Assembly (NCBI GenBank): GCA_936943315.1
Contig: CAKZJM010000322.1
Location: forward strand, 1 to 32,216
Direction of reading: 5' to 3'
Source of the DNA: an uncultured Methylophilus sp.
GTDB taxonomy: Bacteria > Pseudomonadota > Gammaproteobacteria > Burkholderiales > Methylophilaceae
DNA: 32,216 nucleotides
Part shown: one piece after another, positions 23,403 to 31,345 of the stretch
How the letters are laid out: each line of letters starts with the position of its first letter
How positions within the stretch are numbered: position 1 is the first letter of the stretch
Program-made: the position numbers and the translations under genes
Notes under the pieces: model-generated
What the model saw: only the letters and a program-made list of their open reading frames with translations
Told to the model about the DNA's origin: nothing
Databases searched by the model: none

Positions 23403-24479
23403 ATGGACATGAAAGTGACACGCAAGACCATTCTCATCGTAGACGATGAAGAAACCAATCGCACCTATCTTGAGACCTTGCTCGTCTCGGAAGGCTATGC
23501 CACCTTGCAGGCCCAGGACGGAAAAATGGCCTATGACATGATACTGGCCCACAGGCCCGACCTGATCTTGCTGGATGCGATGATGCCTGTGCTGGATGGG
23601 TTTGAGCTGGCGCAGCAACTCAAGAATAATGAAGTCACCAAGATTATTCCTATCATCATGCTCACTGCCCTGGTGGATAGAGCCTCCAAAATGCGGGCCT
23701 TGCAATGTGGGGTTGAAGAATTTGTCACCAAGCCGGTTGACCGGGCTGAGCTTTGGATCCGGGTACGCAACCTGTTGCGGCTCAAGGAATACAATGACTT
23801 TCTGACCGACTACAGCCACAACCTGGAAGAACAAGTGCAAGAGCGCACTTCACAATTGGTGGCCAGTTATTTTGACTCCATGTTCAGCATCATGCGTGCA
23901 GCCGAGTTCCGTGATGAAGAAACCGGTGCCCATATCCATCGCATTGCGTTTTTCTGCAAAGAGCTGGCGACTGATTTAGGCATGCCCGCACCCTTTGTGG
24001 ATACCATTTATCACGCCAGCCCGCTACATGATGTCGGCAAAATCGGCATTCCAGACCATATTCTGCTTAAACCCGGCCCACATACGGCTGAAGAGTGGGC
24101 CATCATGAAAACCCATTCGGCGCTGGGGGATAGCATCCTCGGTCACGGCAAGAGCAGCTCACCTTTCATGATGATGGGCGCCGAAATTGCCCTCAACCAT
24201 CATGAGCGCTGGGATGGCAGCGGTTATCCTCATGGCTTGAAAGGCGAGGAGATTCCGCTCTCTGCCCGCATCATGATGATGAGTGACGTCTATGATGCCC
24301 TGCGCAGCAAGCGCCCCTATAAGCCCGCATTCACACACGAGCAGGCCTTGAACATCATCCTCGAAGGCGATGGGCGCACCCAGCCTATCCATTTTGATCC
24401 CATGATATTCAACGCATTCAAAAAGCTGGCACATCGTTTCCGCGATATTTTTGAAGAGCATGCCGATACGCCAGAGTAA
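23403..24479 (+). CDS. Response regulator with HD-GYP phosphodiesterase domain
   Basis: A 358-residue RpfG-like protein. The N-terminal receiver (about 8-125) has Asp14-Asp15, acceptor Asp58 (LLDAMMPV), Thr88 and Lys110. After a helical linker (about 130-155) comes an HD-GYP domain with His209-Asp210 in LHDVGKIGIPDH and HHERWDGSGYP at 266-276. All catalytic metal ligands that I can check are present, so it should hydrolyse cyclic-di-GMP. The GGGGG ribosome site precedes the ATG at 23403. As third gene after the hybrid kinase and DivK-like receiver, it is the likely output of that phosphorelay. The stop is followed at once by a 6-bp hairpin, ATGGCA and TGCCAT (24480-24495), without a T-run. 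Confidence 0.92.
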   Translation: MDMKVTRKTILIVDDEETNRTYLETLLVSEGYATLQAQDGKMAYDMILAHRPDLILLDAMMPVLDGFELAQQLKNNEVTKIIPIIMLTALVDRASKMRALQCGVEEFVTKPVDRAELWIRVRNLLRLKEYNDFLTDYSHNLEEQVQERTSQLVASYFDSMFSIMRAAEFRDEETGAHIHRIAFFCKELATDLGMPAPFVDTIYHASPLHDVGKIGIPDHILLKPGPHTAEEWAIMKTHSALGDSILGHGKSSSPFMMMGAEIALNHHERWDGSGYPHGLKGEEIPLSARIMMMSDVYDALRSKRPYKPAFTHEQALNIILEGDGRTQPIHFDPMIFNAFKKLAHRFRDIFEEHADTPE

Positions 24480-25062
24480 ATGGCAATCTTGCCATGTGCC
24501 GATGGTTGCTATCGTGTCTTTCTTGACTAAAGAGTCGATGCGGTGACCTGCGCTGGTCGCCACCTCATTTAGCGCTGTTTTCTGGGCGGTGATGGGGTGT
24601 TCACGGCGACGTTTCCTCTTGCGCCTGGTGACGTCAAGTACAGTAAAAATCCCCGCCTAAATCCTCTGCTTTTTTATTAGTCCGATTGGGCTATCTATAA
24701 AAACCGCTGCGGGTTCTATAATGCCCCGCATACATAAGGGTTTGTTTCATATAAAGAAGCTTGATGATTTTAAACAAAGCTTCCCTCTCTCACAAAAGGT
24801 CTCGGACATATCACCTGCGGTGATGTCTTCGGTCAGCCATGGTCTGCCGCACGGCATAGACCAGTCTTTATCAACGCCTGTTGATTTCAATCTTGCTCGC
24901 TTGAAAGCGCCAAAGTCAGGGCCACCATTTTTTAAACGGCGGATCAGACTGTTGCTGCGCAAAGCTCGGAGTTATTTTTTCGCGGAATTTTTCCGGAAAT
25001 GTTTTTTTTCAGTGATCACAATACGTGGTCACGCCATGGATGTTCAGAGACCCTTTTAAAAG
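24480..25062. other. Long intergenic/leader region before a GGDEF-EAL gene
   Basis: This 583-bp stretch has no gene I can support. A hairpin lies right after the HD-GYP stop (24480-24495). A consensus -10 box TATAAT (24717-24722) has no good -35. If used, it would give the downstream gene a leader of about 335 bases. Within that leader is a bulged 9-bp hairpin (24805-24827: GACAT-AT-CACC, loop TGC, GGTGATGTC). I searched by eye for the conserved core of the cyclic-di-GMP-I riboswitch and did not see it. A 112-codon frame at 24721-25059 shows no coding character. Confidence 0.5.
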
Positions 25063-26979
25063 ATGATCAGCATACGGTATTACCATTATTTCGACGAAGA
25101 CCTTCTCAGAGCCAGGTATTTCTCGCTCTTGCCTTATGTCCCCGTCGTGATTGTGGCGGCCGTGGTGGCCATGCTTACCCAGATTTCCGTATTTCATGCG
25201 ACTGAGCCATTGCTATGGTCCTTTGTCATCCCCGCGGGGTTGACGGTGGTGTCGGCAGGGGTATTTGTTTACTGGTTTTTTCACCGCAAAGAACAGCCGG
25301 AAAGTATCGTCGTCAGGCAGCGCTTGCAGTTTTTTGCCAGCCTGCTGATCATAGCCGGTGTCAGCACCATCGTCTGCGACCTGCATTTGTTGCAACATTC
25401 TGCCGGCTGTAGCCGCTACTTCCTCATTGTGCAAATGACCCTGTATGGCATCTGCTTTCCATTTTTGCTGGTGAGCCTGGGCCGCCCGGCTTATCTCTAC
25501 AACCTGATGCTGATTGCCACCACCGTGGTCTATCTGCTGTATGCCGATGTGGAGTACGCCCAGCCGTTTGCTTTTATGATTCTGGTGTTTGAGGCAGGCA
25601 TGCTCACGGCCATGAGCCGCCGCAACAAGAGCTTTGACTCGCTGGTTTTCAGCTCACTGCATGCCCAAAAACTGGCCAAGGAAAATGCACGCCTCGCCAA
25701 TGTGGATATCCTGACGGAGCTGCCCAACCGCCGCCAGTTTTTTGCCGCCATCCATGCGCAGTCGCTGGATCATCTCAAAGCAACCGGCTCACGCTTTGCC
25801 ATCGGCATCATAGATCTCGACAAATTCAAGCTGGTCAATGATTCGCATGGTCACCGCGTGGGCGATCTGGTGTTGGTAGAAATTGCCCGGCGGCTGAAAG
25901 AATGTAGCGAGTGCCAGCACCCCATTAGTTTCTATCGGCTGGGGGGCGATGAGTTTGCCTTTCACAAGCATTTTGCCGGAGATGTGGCCGCGCTTAACAC
26001 CCTGGGGCAATCACTGATTCAATCGATAGAACAGCCGGTGACAGTAGAGGGCTTGGTCTTTCACTTGAGTGCTTCTATCGGCATTGCCGTGTTCCCCGAT
26101 GTGGAAGAGTCGACAGAGAAACTGTACGAATATGCAGACTATGCGCTCTACCAGGCCAAGAATAGCGGACGTGGCCATCCCGAAGTGTTTTCTTCGCAGC
26201 ATCTGGGCAGTTTGCAAGCCAGGGTTCGGGTAGAGCGCGCATTACGCGGCGCCGATCTTCACCAGGAGTTTTTTGCCGCCTTTCAGCCAATTGTCAATAC
26301 GATGGTCAAGACGCCCGTCGCCTTTGAGTGTCTGGCACGCTGGCATCACCCCGAGATTGGCTTGGTTAAACCGAATGTCTTTATTCCCGTGGCAGAAAGC
26401 ATCGGCCTCATCTCCAGCATTACCCTGGTGTTGTTTGATAAAGCGATCCAGGCCATGCGTGACTGGCCGGAAGAGGTTGGCTTGTCTTTCAACCTGTCTG
26501 CCAACGACATCACCAATGACAAGGTCATTCATGCGCTGATCCAGAAAGTGGCCGACAGCGGGCTACGTGCACAACGGTTTACCTTTGAGCTGACCGAAAC
26601 GGCCTTGTTGCAAGACTTTGTGTCTACCCGCAAGCATATTGAGCTACTGCGTGAGGCAGGCGTGGCATTGGCGCTGGACGACTTTGGCACCGGTTATTCC
26701 AGCCTGAGCCATGTGCAGGGCCTGCCCTTGAATAAAATCAAGGTGGACAGGAGCTTTGTGCTCGACATAGAAACCAATCCCAAAAGCAGGATGATTGTCA
26801 GCTCTATCCTGAGCTTGTGCCAGGGCATCGGCATAGACTGTGTGGTTGAAGGCGCGGAGACGTCGAGCCAGATTGCGTTGCTACAGTCCATGGGCTGCCA
26901 GATTATTCAGGGCTTTTATTATGCGCAGCCCATGAGCGCCTATGCCATCTCCGACTTTCTGGCGGATACGGCTTCTTAA
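25063..26979 (+). CDS. Membrane GGDEF-EAL protein (paralogue A)
   Basis: A 638-residue protein with about six N-terminal membrane helices (about 24-185), a GGDEF domain with intact GGDEF at 294-298, and an EAL domain. The EAL signature is ECLARW (422-427), so the metal-binding Glu is kept although the motif reads ECL. Asp539-Asp540 in DDFGTGYSS, KVDRSF and VVEGAET are also present. Both cyclase and phosphodiesterase chemistry look possible. The usual inhibitory RxxD site before GGDEF is absent (QHPI instead). It begins with a short cytosolic LLRARYFSLLP segment shared with the 638-residue paralogue at 28517-30433. The ATG at 25063 follows a weak ribosome site. Confidence 0.9.
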   Translation: MISIRYYHYFDEDLLRARYFSLLPYVPVVIVAAVVAMLTQISVFHATEPLLWSFVIPAGLTVVSAGVFVYWFFHRKEQPESIVVRQRLQFFASLLIIAGVSTIVCDLHLLQHSAGCSRYFLIVQMTLYGICFPFLLVSLGRPAYLYNLMLIATTVVYLLYADVEYAQPFAFMILVFEAGMLTAMSRRNKSFDSLVFSSLHAQKLAKENARLANVDILTELPNRRQFFAAIHAQSLDHLKATGSRFAIGIIDLDKFKLVNDSHGHRVGDLVLVEIARRLKECSECQHPISFYRLGGDEFAFHKHFAGDVAALNTLGQSLIQSIEQPVTVEGLVFHLSASIGIAVFPDVEESTEKLYEYADYALYQAKNSGRGHPEVFSSQHLGSLQARVRVERALRGADLHQEFFAAFQPIVNTMVKTPVAFECLARWHHPEIGLVKPNVFIPVAESIGLISSITLVLFDKAIQAMRDWPEEVGLSFNLSANDITNDKVIHALIQKVADSGLRAQRFTFELTETALLQDFVSTRKHIELLREAGVALALDDFGTGYSSLSHVQGLPLNKIKVDRSFVLDIETNPKSRMIVSSILSLCQGIGIDCVVEGAETSSQIALLQSMGCQIIQGFYYAQPMSAYAISDFLADTAS

Positions 26980-27038
26980 CCCCTCCGGCAGGCATCGGCT
27001 TTAAGCCAGTGGCACAGCCTTAAACGAGTGGGATTGTC

Positions 27039-28223
27039 TTAAAACTGGCGGTTCCAGTGTTGCAGCCAATGTACGGTGGCGGCTTGATCCATCGGCCGGG
27101 CAAAATAATAGCCTTGCCCATAGCGGCAACCCAGCTCGCGCAGGCCGATGGCGGCCATGGTGTTTTCTATGCCTGCGGCAATTGTCTCTATGTTCAGGCT
27201 CTCAGCCAGCTTGAGGGTAGAGGCCACCACTTTTCTTGATTTTGAAGAGATTTCCATGGTGGTGACCAACGACTTGTCTATTTTTAAGCTGGTAAAAGGC
27301 AGGTTTGACAGCCTGCTGACGGACGAATTATTGTTGCCAAAATCATCAATACTTAATTTAAAGCCTTCTTCCCTCAGTTTTGCGAGCGCGTGTTGCGCTT
27401 TATCCGGGTCTTCTGTGGTGGCGGTTTCGGTCAGCTCCAGCATCACCCGTTCTGGTGGCAGGTTGCTGGCCTGGCAGGCATTGACCAGCGTATTGGCGAA
27501 CGCCTGGTTTTGAATGCTCTTGGGCGAGATGTTCATAGAAAACGACAAGGCATTGCCCAGTGAGCGGATAAAATGAAATCCGGTTTCAATGACGATTTGC
27601 GTGAGCAAGTCAATGTGTCCGGTTTTCTCGGCAACCGGAATAAACAGTTCGGGCAGCTTGACGCCCATGACCGGATGGTGCCAGCGCAACAGGCCTTCAA
27701 AGCCAATCACCTTGCCATTCACCAGGTCAATTTGCGGCTGGTAATAGAGGGCAAACTCATGTTGGCGTATGGCCTCCTCTATGGTTTCGGCATCGACAAT
27801 CAAAGACTGCGTGCTGATGTCATGGCCGGTATGTGCATGCAGGTCTACCGACACCTGGTCGGAGAGCATGTTTCTGAGGATGTGCTGGTGGAAAGGGTGG
27901 TGCAGTATGCCGCGGATGTTCAACTGGTATTGGATGGCCGCCAGTTGCACCGCGGGCAGGGCAGCGGTGCCTATGCCACTGGTGAGGATGATGGCAGACT
28001 GGCACTGATGTTGCGCCAGGGTGTGCAGTAACTCCACGCCATGCACCCCAGGCATGAGAATATCAATCGCCAGATGGGAGGGCTCTTCTTCGAGAAAGGC
28101 CGCCAGAAACTGCTTGGCATCATCAAAGATCCTCACTTCGAATCCCAGGCTTTGCGCTTCAGTGGCGATGATGTGGGCGTCGTCCCCCTCATCATCCAGA
28201 ATTAAAAGAGTGTTTGCACGCAT
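27039..28223 (-). CDS. Response regulator with EAL domain, unusual motifs
   Basis: A 394-residue RocR-like protein: receiver (about 1-120) joined to an EAL domain (about 145-390). In the receiver Asp10-Asp11 and the acceptor Asp54 (AIDILMPG) are present. However, the conserved Lys before Pro is replaced by His109 (ILHHPF), so phosphorylation signalling may be altered. In the EAL domain EGLLRW (176-181), Asn231, Glu263, Asp293-Asp294, Lys314, Glu353 and Gln370 are kept. Loop 6 reads DDFGNNNSS instead of DDFGTGYSS, and the AEGVET motif reads AAGIENT. These changes suggest lowered or differently controlled phosphodiesterase activity. GAGGAG lies eight bases before the ATG. It converges with paralogue A and lies downstream of paralogue B. 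Confidence 0.9.
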   Translation of the reverse strand: MRANTLLILDDEGDDAHIIATEAQSLGFEVRIFDDAKQFLAAFLEEEPSHLAIDILMPGVHGVELLHTLAQHQCQSAIILTSGIGTAALPAVQLAAIQYQLNIRGILHHPFHQHILRNMLSDQVSVDLHAHTGHDISTQSLIVDAETIEEAIRQHEFALYYQPQIDLVNGKVIGFEGLLRWHHPVMGVKLPELFIPVAEKTGHIDLLTQIVIETGFHFIRSLGNALSFSMNISPKSIQNQAFANTLVNACQASNLPPERVMLELTETATTEDPDKAQHALAKLREEGFKLSIDDFGNNNSSVSRLSNLPFTSLKIDKSLVTTMEISSKSRKVVASTLKLAESLNIETIAAGIENTMAAIGLRELGCRYGQGYYFARPMDQAATVHWLQHWNRQF

Positions 28224-28516
28224 ACAGCCATCTCCTCTGTTCGGTTTGTATGAAACGGATAGATGATTTCTTTTTATTTGCCAGTCCCTCCAGCAGCGCT
28301 AAATGGTCTGTATCTCAAGCCGCCCACTGAGAGAAATCGTGCTACTGAGCTAATAAATATTGATATTAATATATTTTTGCATCCATGAGTATAGTCTTAT
28401 CAAGTCGCTCAATGCGCACAGCGCTTAACGATGGAATGCACGGGTTAAAAATGCCAGGAGGCAAGCAGCGGGCTCAAGCAGATGAGGCGCATGTGAACTG
28501 GCGGGGCAGGGAGAAA
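28224..28516. other. Intergenic region with AT-rich palindromic tract
   Basis: The 293 bp between the REC-EAL gene start and the end of paralogue B hold an AT-rich, partly self-complementary tract (28355-28377, AAATAT ... ATATTT). This is a likely promoter or nucleoid-protein region for the leftward REC-EAL gene. I could not pick a convincing -35/-10 pair and see no terminator with a T-run after paralogue B. Confidence 0.35.
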
Positions 28517-30433
28517 CTACAGCGAGGAAAGTGCCCCGGTCTCTGCCTGTTGCAGATAGGCCTGAATTTGTTCTTTGGCCATGGGTTTGGCAAAGTAATA
28601 GCCCTGAATCCACTGGCAACCCATCGCTTGCAGAAAGCGGACCTGGCTTTCGGTCTCGGCGCCTTCGGCCACACATTCCATATGCATGCCCTGGCACAGC
28701 GCCAGGATAGAGCGGACGATGGTTTGGCTGGTGGTGTTGGTTTCAATGTCCCTGACAAAGCTGCGGTCTATTTTCAGTTTATCCAGCGGCAGGTGTTGCA
28801 CATGGCTTAGGCTGGAGTAGCCAGTGCCAAAGTCATCCAGCGCCACTTTGGCTCCTGCCTGCCTCAGCAAGCCGATATTTTGCCTGGCGGTTTCAAAGTC
28901 TTGCAGCAAAGCGGTTTCGGTGATTTCAAAAATGAACCTGGCGGGCCTTAGCTGGCTGGCCTGCATCATGCTGATCAGGTGCTTAATCACCGCCAGGTTG
29001 GTCACATCGTAGGCGGATAAATTGAAAGACAAACGCATGTGCTCGGGCCAGCTGGACATGGCATGGATGGAGTGGCTGAACATGAGTTTGGTGATGTCGG
29101 TGACTATGCCCAGGCCTTCTGCCACCGGGATAAACAGGGAAGGCGGCACCTCGCCCAGGGTTGGGCTGCGCCAGCGGGCCAGGCTTTCAAAGGCGCCGAC
29201 TTCGCCCACATCAATATCTATAATGGGCTGGAATACCGGATACAACTCGGCATGGATATTGGCCATGCGCAAGGCCTGGTCAATCCGGTTTAATTGCAGG
29301 CGTTCCTGCTCCAGTTCGTCAGAATAGATCTTGAGGTTGCCACGCTCAGTGCGTTTGACATGGTACAAGGCAAAGTCAGCGTGTTCGTATAAATCTTGCG
29401 CCGAGATGTGTTCATCGCAAACGATGCAGGCGCCCATCGACGCCTTGATCACAATCAGCAATCCATCAATGCTGATCGGTTGCGAAATCGACTGGTTGAT
29501 TTCGTAAGCGATTTGCTTGAGCGAGGTATGCTCATCATCGGTCACCAAGTGAAAAGCAAACTCATCGCCGCCCAGACGGTAAAACCGCACTTCTTCGGGC
29601 CTGACCTGCGCCAGCCGCTTGCCTACTTCAACCAGAACCAGATCGCCAATATGATGGCCATGCACGTCATTGACCGGTTTGAAATTATCCAGGTCCAGAA
29701 TGCCTACCGCAAAACACAGGTTAGTTTGCCGGGCCAGGATCAGCTCCTGCTCCACTTGCACAAAAAACTGCCGACGATTGGGCAGTTGGGTCAACACATC
29801 CTGGTTAGCCAGCCGCTGGTTGTCTTTTAATAAAGCCTGGGTTTCATACGTGGCGTTGACCCATTGGTCAAACACCGTACTGCTGGCATGCATGGCCAGC
29901 AGCATGCCAACTTCAAATACCATGATCAATAAAGCAACCAGGGTGGCATGCTCAATCTGGCCGATAAACACACAGGCAATGGCCGATGAAATCATCAATA
30001 TATTGTAGAGATAGGCCGCCGTGCCAATTTTTCTGAGGATAAAGGCGAAGCAAAAGCCATAGAGGGTGTTGTGAAAAATGAGGAAGTAATGCCCGAATTG
30101 ATCGGTGAGCGGGTAAATATACAGGCTGCGCGCAAACGTGATGACCCCGGCAAAAATAAAAATGGCAGAAGCGATATCGAGCCGCCGGTGTATGGCGTGG
30201 ATAGGCGGGTGTTCATTGCGATGCACAAACCAGTAAGCCAGCATCCCCGCACAAAAGAGCATTCTTAATACCGGCGCTGCAATCGCCAGTTTCCAATCCA
30301 CACTGTCTTTTAGCACAATGATTTGTATCGTCAGTGCGCTGATGGCCATGAAAATGGCGACAGGCACATCATTGAGCAGGCTGTTATAGCGCGCTCGCAG
30401 CAATTCATGACTGGTGGTTTTAAAAAATAGCAT
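28517..30433 (-). CDS. Membrane GGDEF-EAL protein (paralogue B)
   Basis: A 638-residue protein with the same layout as paralogue A: a short LLRARYNSLL start, about six membrane helices (about 22-182), a GGDEF domain with intact GGDEF at 288-292, and an EAL domain. The EAL signature reads ESLARW near 416-421, with DDFGTGYSS, KIDRSF and VAEGAET intact, so phosphodiesterase activity is likely. As in paralogue A, the RxxD inhibitory site is missing before GGDEF (PEEV instead). The identical length and shared N-terminal segment indicate a duplication, although the proteins have diverged well. There is no clear Shine-Dalgarno before the ATG at 30433. Confidence 0.9.
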   Translation of the reverse strand: MLFFKTTSHELLRARYNSLLNDVPVAIFMAISALTIQIIVLKDSVDWKLAIAAPVLRMLFCAGMLAYWFVHRNEHPPIHAIHRRLDIASAIFIFAGVITFARSLYIYPLTDQFGHYFLIFHNTLYGFCFAFILRKIGTAAYLYNILMISSAIACVFIGQIEHATLVALLIMVFEVGMLLAMHASSTVFDQWVNATYETQALLKDNQRLANQDVLTQLPNRRQFFVQVEQELILARQTNLCFAVGILDLDNFKPVNDVHGHHIGDLVLVEVGKRLAQVRPEEVRFYRLGGDEFAFHLVTDDEHTSLKQIAYEINQSISQPISIDGLLIVIKASMGACIVCDEHISAQDLYEHADFALYHVKRTERGNLKIYSDELEQERLQLNRIDQALRMANIHAELYPVFQPIIDIDVGEVGAFESLARWRSPTLGEVPPSLFIPVAEGLGIVTDITKLMFSHSIHAMSSWPEHMRLSFNLSAYDVTNLAVIKHLISMMQASQLRPARFIFEITETALLQDFETARQNIGLLRQAGAKVALDDFGTGYSSLSHVQHLPLDKLKIDRSFVRDIETNTTSQTIVRSILALCQGMHMECVAEGAETESQVRFLQAMGCQWIQGYYFAKPMAKEQIQAYLQQAETGALSSL

Positions 30434-30823
30434 GGATACTTCAAGTCGTTATTATTTTTGGCTGTTTTATCATAAGCAGACCGGGTAGGTTTCTATTCGC
30501 TGAACAGCAAGCGATAAACTTTCCAATTACGGATTTGCGGCGGCTGAAAACGGGTTCGCGGGCTACCTTTGGTCTTTTATGCGCGCTCACCGGGTCTTTA
30601 GCCCTTGATGCTTAGTCAGGCGTGATTGTACGTTTTTTTAATTGTAAAAAATGGCTTATAGCAGCCAATTATTAAAAAAATGGTTGTAATGAGCCGGGTT
30701 AAAAAGCGAGTTGAAGGCTGTCTCATCTTTTTTTAATTGAGAATCAATCTCTTATGCAATTTGTCCGTCATGGCACATGTTTTGCAACCAATACAATGAG
30801 AAATCAAAGTAGGGTGGTGGAAT
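30434..30823. other. Divergent intergenic region before the sigma factor gene
   Basis: The 390 bp are AT-rich with several poly-A and poly-T tracts. On the minus strand a weak 5-bp hairpin (TGGCT and AGCCA, 30652-30667) is followed by six T (30651-30646). It could attenuate leftward transcripts toward paralogue B but is short. A Fur-box-like site lies at 30733-30751. I see no gene or RNA of a known family here. Confidence 0.45.
30733..30751. promoter_or_regulatory. Fur-box-like site upstream of the FecI-type gene
   Basis: TTAATTGAGAATCAATCTC matches the 19-bp Fur consensus at 12 positions, including the central GAGAATCA core, and sits about 75 bp before the sigma factor start. This placement is typical of FecI-type genes repressed by iron-loaded Fur. 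Confidence 0.55.
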
Positions 30824-31327
30824 ATGAGCAGCGAAACACTGGCTTGGTGCGGAATCGATTTAAAGTGGGCCTATACCGATGTATTGCGTCGGATTGGTCG
30901 CCGAACGGCTTGTGTGCAACGTGCCAAGGATATTCTGCATGACGCGCTGGTGTTTTTTGCAGTCTCCAGCCATCCGGCGCGGGAAGAATCCCCGCAAGCC
31001 TACCTCAATGGCATCGTTAACCACTTGCTGGTAGACGAGTTCCGCTACCGGACACGGTTTGTCGATGAAGAGCAAATGGACGAAACCGCGCTGATTCTGG
31101 AGTGCACGCCTGAGCAGTTGTATGAAACCCGCCAAAAACTGCATCACCTGCAACGCGTGGTCGATTTGTTGCCAGAAAAATGCCGCCAGGTATTCTGGCT
31201 CTACCATGTCGACGACATGAAGCAACGTGAAATTGCCGTGCAGCTTGATATCAGTGTCAATATGGTCGAAAAACACCTGATTCGCGCCATGCTTGATATC
31301 CGGGCGTTTCAGCAGGCCACGCATTAA
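30824..31327 (+). CDS. FecI-type ECF sigma factor
   Basis: A 167-residue ECF sigma-70 factor of the FecI-like group. Region 2 lies at about 20-80 (including ESPQAYLNGIVNHLLVDEFR), and region 4 at about 105-160 has LPEKCRQVFWLYHVDDMKQ and the helix-turn-helix REIAVQLDISVNMVEKHL. It should direct transcription of an iron-siderophore receptor operon when released or activated by its partner FecR. The ATG at 30824 has a GGTGG-type ribosome site. The FecR-like gene begins 18 bp after its stop on the same strand. The Fur-box-like site upstream suggests expression under iron shortage. Confidence 0.9.
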   Translation: MSSETLAWCGIDLKWAYTDVLRRIGRRTACVQRAKDILHDALVFFAVSSHPAREESPQAYLNGIVNHLLVDEFRYRTRFVDEEQMDETALILECTPEQLYETRQKLHHLQRVVDLLPEKCRQVFWLYHVDDMKQREIAVQLDISVNMVEKHLIRAMLDIRAFQQATH

Positions 31328-31345
31328 CAGCGATGTCTAAGTCTT

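Noticed and set aside
24721..25059. 112-codon plus-strand frame in the leader of paralogue A
   Set aside because: No ribosome site, no recognisable motif and no codon bias like its neighbours; its ATG overlaps a TATAAT box.
24480..25062. Cyclic-di-GMP riboswitch upstream of the GGDEF-EAL gene
   Set aside because: The conserved GEMM core sequence was not found by eye in this region or in the spacers at 28224-28516 and 30434-30823.
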